This document shows, piece by piece, positions 34,573 through 42,408 of a stretch of DNA of 42,408 nt. The DNA lies in the NCBI GenBank assembly GCA_016794985.1, contig JAEUIQ010000109.1, forward strand, positions 1 to 42,408, in the 5' to 3' direction. Within the stretch, counting starts at the first letter, position 1; every line of letters begins with the position of its first letter. The stretch is from Planctomycetaceae bacterium. Its GTDB lineage: Bacteria; Planctomycetota; Planctomycetia; Pirellulales; Pirellulaceae. Under the pieces are notes generated by a model. The model ran no database searches. It saw only the letters and a list, made by a program, of their open reading frames with translations, and was not told the DNA's origin. The translations under genes were made by a program, and so were the position numbers.

Positions 34573-34632
34573 CACGCTGGGAAGCATTTTTAGATGTTTG
34601 CACTCAGCATTTGTGTTGGCGTTCACGTTGGC
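34573..34632 (+). repeat. Solo end of the dispersed palindromic element, copy G
   Basis: CCACGCTGGGAAGCATTTTT (34573) followed by CAGCATTTGTGTTGGC matches the consensus left end and the CAGCACTTGTGTCGGC segment of other copies. No right end was seen. It abuts the nrfA fragment on the side where NrfA is missing. Confidence 0.7.
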
Positions 34633-34988
34633 GGCATGCCGCAATAGCGATGTTCGACCCTGCCTATTAGGCGAATGCGATCGGCAAGATAACCTTGATT
34701 CGGGTTGACTTCATCCGCAGTTACTTCCGGGGGCTTCCAATAAAGTAGCAGCGCGTGGCACGGGCAAGCGGCCAAGCAATCGCGACAGCCGATCCGTCAG
34801 CTGTAGTCGACCGCCTCTATGCCGAACATGGGCGACATGAATTGCACTCCGTGCCCTGCTGCCGCGTCACTGTCGGGACTGGAGTATTAACCGCTGGACA
34901 AAGTCCATCCGTTGAGCCGCAAAGCTTCGGTGCTGGAGCTCGAGTCGGACCAGACGCACCACTGGTCATGAATCATTCAACTTACCCC

Positions 34989-35030
34989 ACACGACTCGCC
35001 ACACACGACTCGCCGCACACGACTCGCATC
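34989..35030. repeat. Three ACACGACTCGC units
   Basis: CACACGACTCGC recurs three times at about 13-14 base spacing. Simple-sequence DNA. Confidence 0.7.
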
Positions 35031-35517
35031 ACTCGATTTGAATGCGCGTGGATTGCTTGAGTTGTGATCAGGACTTCGCGGCGAGTCCAATTCGATCGAA
35101 TCGCCCGAGGGAGACCCCTGGCACTCCGGTTCGTGCACCGTCCTCCGATTTGGATCACCTCTTCATCGAAACTTCAAATAATGGTAAGTGGCATTTCCGT
35201 CTTGGGAATTCATGTGTCAGCCCATCACGATTTTTTTGAAGTTGGGGATCAGGCGAGCGGTCGCTGCACTTGCCGCGCGGCCTGTTTTGGGAATCTTCAA
35301 GGGATCGCGGTACGAGTCTCTGAAGTGTGCGATGAATCGCGGTCGTGGCAATGTGCGACAAGGGAACCAAATTTAAACTTTTTCGAGAAACCCAAGCAAC
35401 ATTTTGGGGTTTAGGGGAAGTGAGCCTAATCGAGGCCGCTTTTCCGGGGCGTCTTTGCTTGCCGAATCGGAGCAGCAAAGACCATTAGTTTGAGGGATTG
35501 GGCTACCTGCGTATTGC

Positions 35518-35533
35518 GTAACGCTTTGTAACG
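35518..35533 (+). promoter_or_regulatory. Direct repeat GTAACG, candidate response-regulator site
   Basis: GTAACG at 35518-35523 and 35528-35533 recurs at a 10-base spacing, about one helical turn, as in sites bound by OmpR/PhoB-type regulators. It lies 110 bases upstream of such a regulator gene, which suggests self-regulation. Confidence 0.3.
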
Positions 35534-35642
35534 AATGGTTCCAATTGGCGAGATGGTTGGATTGTCATTCAGCCTGGAACCGATTTGAATACTTGGGATT
35601 TGGATTCGACGACCAGTGATGGGTACCTGCACAACCGAAAAA

Positions 35643-36338
35643 ATGACTTACCGAGTATTGTTGGTTGACGATGATATCGAGTTGAGCGGACTGGTCGCGG
35701 ACTACTTGTCGCCGCATGGTTTTGCGGTTGAAACGGTCACCAATGGGAACTTGGCAGTTAGTAAGATTTTGGCCGAAAATCCTGACGTCGTGTTGTTGGA
35801 TGTGAATTTACCCGGGACGGACGGATTTTCGATTTGCCGCGAGGTACGCGACCAATTTACTGGACCGATTATCTTATTGACGGCTCGCGATACGGAAACT
35901 GACGAAGTTTTGGGCTTGGAGTTTGGCGCGGATGATTTTCTGGCCAAGCCGGTCAGTCCGCGCGTGTTGTTGGCTCGTTTGCGAACTCATTTGCGCCGGC
36001 AGCCCAGCGAGGAACCATCCGCCCCGGAAAATGTAATCGAGGTCGGCAAGCTAAAGATTGATCGTAGTCGCCGCTCGGTGGTCGTTGCTGGCAAGCCTGT
36101 AACTTTATCAACCGCCGAATTTGATTTGTTGTGGATGTTGGCACAACAAGCGGGTGCGGTTGTGAGCCGCGTCGACCTCTTCGAGAATCTGCATGGATTC
36201 AAATTCGATGGCTTTGACCGCTCGATTGACTTGCGGGTTTCCCGTTTGCGAAAAAAGCTCGGCGATGATCCTCATCAGCCCACGTTGATTTTGTCCATTC
36301 GCGGTGTCGGCTATCAATTGGCGATCGAAGCCTCATGA
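35643..36338 (+). CDS. OmpR-family response regulator
   Basis: 231 residues. The receiver domain has acidic residues in LVDDDIELS, phosphoacceptor Asp about 53 (VVLLDVNLPG), Thr and Lys in LLTARD and FLAKPV. The winged-helix output domain of the Trans_reg_C type has SLSTAEFDLLW-like and DRSIDLRVSRLRKKLGDDPHQPTLILSIRGVGYQL. The frame opens at 35616, but ATG 35643 begins MTYRVLLVDDD and is preferred; ribosome binding site weak. It overlaps the kinase gene by ATGA. Confidence 0.93.
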   Translation: MTYRVLLVDDDIELSGLVADYLSPHGFAVETVTNGNLAVSKILAENPDVVLLDVNLPGTDGFSICREVRDQFTGPIILLTARDTETDEVLGLEFGADDFLAKPVSPRVLLARLRTHLRRQPSEEPSAPENVIEVGKLKIDRSRRSVVVAGKPVTLSTAEFDLLWMLAQQAGAVVSRVDLFENLHGFKFDGFDRSIDLRVSRLRKKLGDDPHQPTLILSIRGVGYQLAIEAS

Positions 36339-37639
36339 GTCGCTTGTTTTTGCGACTTTATCTCGGTGTGGTCTTTGTTTTGTTCGTGGCGTGGTTGACT
36401 CAATTGGCTTTGACAGTCCCACCGGGTGACGAACAGAACGCGGCAGTCATTGAAGCGGCGCTTGGTGGAACGGTTCGCATGGTTCGGCTTAGTTACGAAC
36501 AAGCGGAGCCCCAGGCTCGCGAACAAACTTTATCGCTCATCAAAGAGCAGTTCGATTATCCGGTTGAAGTCGTTCCCGTTCAACAAATACCAATATCGCC
36601 GCAGACTCGCCTCGAAACGGGCGCAGAGATGGCGTATTTTCGCTCTCAAGAATCATCATTTATCGTCGGACGATTGGCCGACCCGACCGTCGTCTTATTG
36701 TTTGGTCCTTTGCCACAGATCGGCCCGCGCATCCAGTGGACGGTTATTGTCGGGTTGGCGGTCGTCTTGCTGGTCTCGGCAACCGCAATTTTTGTTTTGC
36801 TTCGACCAATCAATCGGCAATTGAGTGAAATCGAAACTGCAACCCAAGAATTCGCGGCAGGAAAACTCGACAAACGCATCAACGAGGAGACGCCTGGCCC
36901 GCTCAGTAGTATCGTAAGTTCACTGAATAACTTGGCCGAGAAAACAGAGACGCTCCTGAAGACGCAGCAGGAATTGATCCAAGGAGTTTCGCATGAATTG
37001 AAAGCACCTCTGGCACGAATTCAGTTTGCGGTTGAACTCTTGAACGGAGAGCAGGATCCCAAAAAAATCGAGCAGCGCTTGGCCGTGATTCATACCGGCG
37101 CGAACGAATTGGAAGACATGGTGAATCGATTGCTGCAATACGTTCGGACCGATGCACCAAGGTCCAGTGCAACGAATTGGCGAGTGCCGTTGGAACCCGT
37201 CGTCCAACAAATCTTTGAAGGCGAACGGTTGTTGCATCCGAATCTCAAGTACGAACTTGACCCCCGCATGGTCACGGACGATATCGCCATCCTTTCCAAC
37301 GTTAACGACCTCACCTGCGTTTTTTCGAACACGGTGCGCAACGCCAGTCGATTCGCGCGGCAGCAGATTCTCGTGGTCGCCTATCGTACTGCCAACGGAA
37401 TCATTGTCGATGTCGAAGATGACGGACCTGGCGTTCCGGAAAAGAACCGCGAAGCCGTGTTCCGTCCGTTCGAACGGTTGGCAGATGATCGCGGGAGTGC
37501 CGGCTTGGGGCTGGCATTGGTGGGCCGAATTCTCAAAAAACACGGCGGTTGGGCCAAAGTTGAAACGAGTAGTCTTGGCGGTTGTCGCCTGCGCACGTTT
37601 TGGCCAAAGGCGGCCCCGGCCGAGCGTCTCTCGAGCTAA
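36335..37639 (+). CDS. Sensor histidine kinase
   Basis: 434 residues. An N-terminal TM helix (LYLGVVFVLFVAWLTQLAL), a periplasmic sensor of about 100 residues, a second TM helix (WTVIVGLAVVLLVSATAIFVLL) and a HAMP-like region are followed by HisKA (H about 220 in GVSHELKAPLARI) and HATPase_c: N box TVRNASRFARQQI, G1 DVEDDGPGVP, G2 SAGLGLALVGRI. Overlaps the response regulator by 4 bases (ATGA), so the two are co-translated partners. The signal sensed is unknown. Confidence 0.93.
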   Translation: MSRLFLRLYLGVVFVLFVAWLTQLALTVPPGDEQNAAVIEAALGGTVRMVRLSYEQAEPQAREQTLSLIKEQFDYPVEVVPVQQIPISPQTRLETGAEMAYFRSQESSFIVGRLADPTVVLLFGPLPQIGPRIQWTVIVGLAVVLLVSATAIFVLLRPINRQLSEIETATQEFAAGKLDKRINEETPGPLSSIVSSLNNLAEKTETLLKTQQELIQGVSHELKAPLARIQFAVELLNGEQDPKKIEQRLAVIHTGANELEDMVNRLLQYVRTDAPRSSATNWRVPLEPVVQQIFEGERLLHPNLKYELDPRMVTDDIAILSNVNDLTCVFSNTVRNASRFARQQILVVAYRTANGIIVDVEDDGPGVPEKNREAVFRPFERLADDRGSAGLGLALVGRILKKHGGWAKVETSSLGGCRLRTFWPKAAPAERLSS

Positions 37640-37835
37640 CTCGCAGTGGCAAACACACTCCGTGTGCCGCCCGCCGCTCCCGCCGCACGAAAGTCAGCTT
37701 CGGTCAAAGCAAATCGAGCTTGCCTACGACCATCCTTCGTAGTCGGCGATCCAAATTCGTTTTCGTACCGCAACCTGACGAGTCTGGGAATTGGAAGGGA
37801 CATGTTGTCATGGGCAAGCGCGGGTTGCTCTTGAT

Positions 37836-39323
37836 CTACCAAGCTTGATTTGTGGGGCCCACGGGCAGCTCGATGATCTGTTCCAGATCTTGTAACGCGG
37901 CAAACGCCTGCTCGGCCAGTGCGGGATCCGTCAAGTCACTTGGTTCCAGTCGATCGCGATAGTGTTGATCGATCCAGGATTTCAAGTCTTCGTACAGACC
38001 ACGATCCAACCATACTCGACCGCGAACAGCGTCGCGCTCCGTTTGACTTAACAAGACGCGTAATCGCAGACATGCTGGGCCGCCTCCGTTGTTCATGCTT
38101 TGGCGCAGGTCGAGGAACTTGACCGAGTCGATCGGTGGCTTGCCGGAAGTGAATTCTCCCGCCAGTAAACGATCGATCGTCGCGCGAGCGTTGGGGACCA
38201 CTTCGCATTCCTGCGGGCAGACCAACATGGTGCGACCGTTCGTGGTGTTCACAAGCTGACTGTTGAACAAGTAACTCTGCACCGCGTCGGCGAGCGATAG
38301 ACTCGCGTTGGGAATTTCAGCGACGACCAGAGGCTGGTTGAATAGTTGTTCGTATTGGGCATGCAATCGCTCCAAGACTTGGGGTTGGTCCAGGAACGCT
38401 TGTTCGTGAACGAGGAGCAGGCCAAGATGCCCGACCGAGATCACGTCGTTGTGGAATACTCCCGCGTCGATCGCCAAGGGATGTTGTTGGACGAACAGCG
38501 TGCGTTCGTTCGCCAAGCCGTGCCGCCGAGCGATAGCTTGGCTGGCCTGGAGCGTTTGTCGAGCCGGAAATCGCAGTGGCTGCTTTGCGGTGTGGTTCAA
38601 AGCGTTTCGTCCGTAAACGAAAAGTTCGATGCCTGGTGCAGAAAACGTGGGGGCCAACCGCGTGTGATTGGCAGCGCCTTCATCGGCCAGGGCGACGGCT
38701 GCGGGGAGCGGAGAATGAACATAGAAGTGGAGATCATCCGCAAAAATGGCCTGCAAGATGGGCGCCATGTCGTGAGACTCGAGACTGCGATGCAGGGAGC
38801 TGGTCAAGTTGGCCGGCGTGAAGTGGACACGTCGGTCGGCGGTGTCAGGAGAGGGACTGACGGTCGCTGCGTTGGCGGCCCACATACTGGAGGCACTGTA
38901 GGCGGCCGCCAACAAGGCTGGGTCAGTCAAGGCGGATTGGCGGATCACTTCGGCGATGCTGCCAGCGAACCCCAAGTTGCGAAGCCACGCGATTTGGGGT
39001 CGGACCAAGGGCGGGAGAATGGCTTGTGGGACACCTAACGAGGCGACTTGCCACATTTTCTCGAGTCCCTGTTGAGCTGCCAACTTCGGGTTGGAGGCTT
39101 GGGCTCGGTTTCGTTCGGAGGCGACATTGCCGTATGCCAAGCCGGCGTAGTTGTGAGTCGGGCCGACCAAGGAATCGAATTGACATTCGGCAAAGCCGGC
39201 GTTGTCAAAGTCTGGTCCTGGCGTTCTCGCTGCATGAGTTACCGGTTGCCGAGCGACCGAATCGTTCGTCGGCAAATTTGGCGAACTAGAAATGTGGGGA
39301 TGGTCCGACGGTCGATTAGACAT
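37836..39323 (-). CDS. astB: N-succinylarginine dihydrolase
   Basis: Catalyses hydrolysis of N2-succinylarginine to succinylornithine in the arginine succinyltransferase pathway. 495 residues, with an extra disordered N terminus of about 45 residues compared with the usual 440-450. Visible: ECQFDSLVGPTHNYAGLAYGN near the N terminus, QHPLAIDAGVFHNDVISVGH with conserved His, and the Cys active site in NNGGGPACLRLRV. ATG 39323 has GAGG about 6 bases upstream. No other arginine-catabolic gene is nearby, so the rest of the pathway must be elsewhere or absent. Confidence 0.93.
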   Translation of the reverse strand: MSNRPSDHPHISSSPNLPTNDSVARQPVTHAARTPGPDFDNAGFAECQFDSLVGPTHNYAGLAYGNVASERNRAQASNPKLAAQQGLEKMWQVASLGVPQAILPPLVRPQIAWLRNLGFAGSIAEVIRQSALTDPALLAAAYSASSMWAANAATVSPSPDTADRRVHFTPANLTSSLHRSLESHDMAPILQAIFADDLHFYVHSPLPAAVALADEGAANHTRLAPTFSAPGIELFVYGRNALNHTAKQPLRFPARQTLQASQAIARRHGLANERTLFVQQHPLAIDAGVFHNDVISVGHLGLLLVHEQAFLDQPQVLERLHAQYEQLFNQPLVVAEIPNASLSLADAVQSYLFNSQLVNTTNGRTMLVCPQECEVVPNARATIDRLLAGEFTSGKPPIDSVKFLDLRQSMNNGGGPACLRLRVLLSQTERDAVRGRVWLDRGLYEDLKSWIDQHYRDRLEPSDLTDPALAEQAFAALQDLEQIIELPVGPTNQAW

Positions 39324-39551
39324 GAAATCCTCGGAGGAAGCGTACCCAAGAAAAGCGATTTTGGGGCGAAATCGTTGCCAAGCCCGAACGAGTCGGCCCC
39401 TTCCCGCGTCCTAAAAGAAGGCTACCATATTATGCGGAATATTTGAAAGCCGCGTCGCGAGATCAATCGAAACCCCCACAAAAAACGACACTGGCATCAA
39501 GAAACTGGCATCAACGTTGGCGAAACCCACAAAATCAAAAACCCACAAAAT

Positions 39552-39626
39552 CGGAGTGTAGCTCAGCCTGGCTAGAGCGCTACGTTCGGGACGTAGAGGT
39601 CGCAAGTTCGAATCTTGTCACTCCGA
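39552..39626 (+). tRNA. tRNA-Pro (anticodon CGG)
   Basis: 75-base cloverleaf. Acceptor CGGAGTG (39552-39558) pairs with CACTCCG (39619-39625) plus discriminator A. The anticodon arm is CTACG-TTCGGGA-CGTAG with anticodon CGG, reading codon CCG. The T arm has GCAAG-TTCGAAT-CTTGT. The 3' CCA is not encoded. Two direct repeats (ACTGGCATCAA and AACCCACAAAATC) lie just upstream. Confidence 0.97.
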
Positions 39627-39761
39627 CTTGTCCAATAAACTGAAGAGAAGTTAATGCAAAAACGCCGGGACCCGAAGTTGGTTCAGGAATTTCTAAATGA
39701 CCGATCGGTCGAACGAAGCGAGCTTGGCGTTCTGCGGTGGAATCGCTGCTCGAGCTAGTTG

Positions 39762-40166
39762 TTAGGTGTGTTCGTCTGCACCCCGAGCGATGAACTCCTC
39801 ATAACTCGATTGTAGGTCGTCAATGTAGAACGACAATTCGAGCTCCGAAACAAACGCAACCTCCACTTTCTTCATCTCCGCGGCTGCCGCAAAACCGTTG
39901 TTCTTGGAGCTAGTTCCCGAAATGAGGAACTTCTTCGGCCACTCTCGCTTCTCCTGCCATGCTTGTGTAAGGATGATCGCTGCATCACGTGCGCTTGGCG
40001 ATTCGTCTTCGCTTGGTGCAAATGCGTTGCCGAAGACAAACATGCTCCCCGCGTCTTGGACCACGTAGATATGGTTCGGCATGCCGGCGATCAGTATGGG
40101 ATTCCGAGTAACTCGAATGGCGAGCCACACTTCGTTGATGGCAAACTGCTTCGGATGTAGAGGCAT
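39762..40166 (-). CDS. Hypothetical protein
   Basis: A 134-residue frame with ATG start but only a weak upstream signal. It contains a beta-rich start (IAINEVWLAIRVTRNPILI-like) and a charged helical end (LSFYIDDLQSSYEEFIARGADEHT). No family recognised. It lies between the tRNA and the restriction gene, on the same strand as the latter, in a region that looks accessory. Confidence 0.5.
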   Translation of the reverse strand: MPLHPKQFAINEVWLAIRVTRNPILIAGMPNHIYVVQDAGSMFVFGNAFAPSEDESPSARDAAIILTQAWQEKREWPKKFLISGTSSKNNGFAAAAEMKKVEVAFVSELELSFYIDDLQSSYEEFIARGADEHT

Positions 40167-40193
40167 GGGGGGCTTTCGGTGTCTTTGTGGTGG

Positions 40194-40484
40194 TTAGTAT
40201 TGCACGGATCTCTGTGAGTACGAAGCTGTAAGATACGGCAATCCAACCGACCGCAGGTCAGTTTGGTTTGGAGCCGTAAACCGACACATGCGCCGTGGGT
40301 TCGGAAGCAAAGAGCCGGTCGTCGGCTTGAGCAAACTCAGCGGTAAAGAAACGTCTGCGAGGTCGGCGTCGTTCAACGCTGCGTTGCACCATTGCCGCGA
40401 ATCGTAGGTATTTCGTAAGAAATCAGAATACAACGAGTCTCCACGAACAGGCAACACCCTGAGGACGTACAACAACGGAAACAT
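40194..40484 (-). CDS. Doubtful hypothetical ORF
   Basis: 96-codon frame without a ribosome binding site or family signal (NTYDSRQWCNAALNDADLADVSLPLSLL). It occupies an otherwise gene-free 357-base stretch upstream of hsdR on the same strand. It could be a remnant or chance. Confidence 0.25.
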   Translation of the reverse strand: MFPLLYVLRVLPVRGDSLYSDFLRNTYDSRQWCNAALNDADLADVSLPLSLLKPTTGSLLPNPRRMCRFTAPNQTDLRSVGLPYLTASYSQRSVQY

Positions 40485-40523
40485 CGTGCGTCCCCGAAGA
40501 ATTCCCCCGAAGAATTCCTAAGC

Positions 40524-42408
<1,885 letters not shown>

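Larger units (their letters stand above)
34645..35642. other. Gene-free region before the response regulator
   Basis: About 1 kb with no credible gene. It contains a simple repeat of ACACGACTCGCC units (34989-35030) and a direct repeat of GTAACG at 35518-35533. No further NrfA remnant was found. Confidence 0.5.

Noticed and set aside
39640..39780. Integron attC site (ACCTAAC-like core near 39762)
   Set aside because: One core-like heptamer is visible (GTTAGGT on the plus strand), but no matching partner core at the right distance was found; no integrase is seen.

Overview
The window looks like chromosomal DNA of a planctomycete, probably of the Pirellula/Rhodopirellula type. The signs are a paired DUF1549/DUF1553 c-type-cytochrome-like protein and TAT-exported DUF1501 protein, a DUF1559 pseudopilin with a C-terminal H-X9-DG motif, a Ser/Thr kinase joined to an RDD membrane domain, many secreted proteins of unknown function, frequent TTG/GTG starts, mid-range G+C and large repeat-rich intergenic spaces. 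This is inferred from gene families only. Layout: 1-1071 has no convincing gene. It holds a possible three-way-junction/pseudoknot structure (26-116) and a 126-bp tandem array. Positions 1072-4736 (minus) hold xfp-ackA, a phosphoketolase/acetate kinase pair that makes acetate and ATP from sugar phosphates. Positions 5212-8269 (minus) hold the DUF1501 and DUF1549/1553 pair. A 28-codon very basic protein gene lies at 8976-9062, then an EamA transporter. Positions 10003-13191 (minus) hold a DevB-DevC exporter pair coupled to an HEASH membrane protein, with no ATPase gene beside them. Positions 13200-18550 are repeat-rich: a 24-bp array touching the DUF1559 leader, heptanucleotide repeats, a 55-bp triplicate, a frameshifted four-helix-bundle gene and palindromic elements. 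Positions 18585-25532 hold a secreted protein, mtnC, and a tightly coupled operon of DUF997 protein, sodium:solute symporter and M19 dipeptidase, with copies of the same element between. Positions 25533-33926 hold a secreted Gly/Cys-tailed protein, ruvA, a DUF374 acyltransferase, the zinc-ribbon/kinase/RDD protein, a GGM-rich secreted protein, a pseudopilin and a single-domain response regulator. Positions 34027-34566 are a decayed C-terminal fragment of NrfA. Positions 35643-37639 hold an OmpR-type two-component pair, followed by astB. Finally tRNA-Pro(CGG), two hypothetical ORFs and a type I restriction subunit (hsdR) cut by the window end form an accessory-looking tail. The most notable unexplained structure is a dispersed intergenic palindromic element. 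Five copies are bounded by inverted ends resembling CAACGCTGTGAAGCATT, and two further loci show one end only. Two of the copies contain an exact 73-bp tandem unit made of two hairpins. One solitary end abuts the truncated nrfA fragment. A second candidate novelty is the structured element at 26-116. No phage, CRISPR-Cas, retron or biosynthetic cluster is visible.
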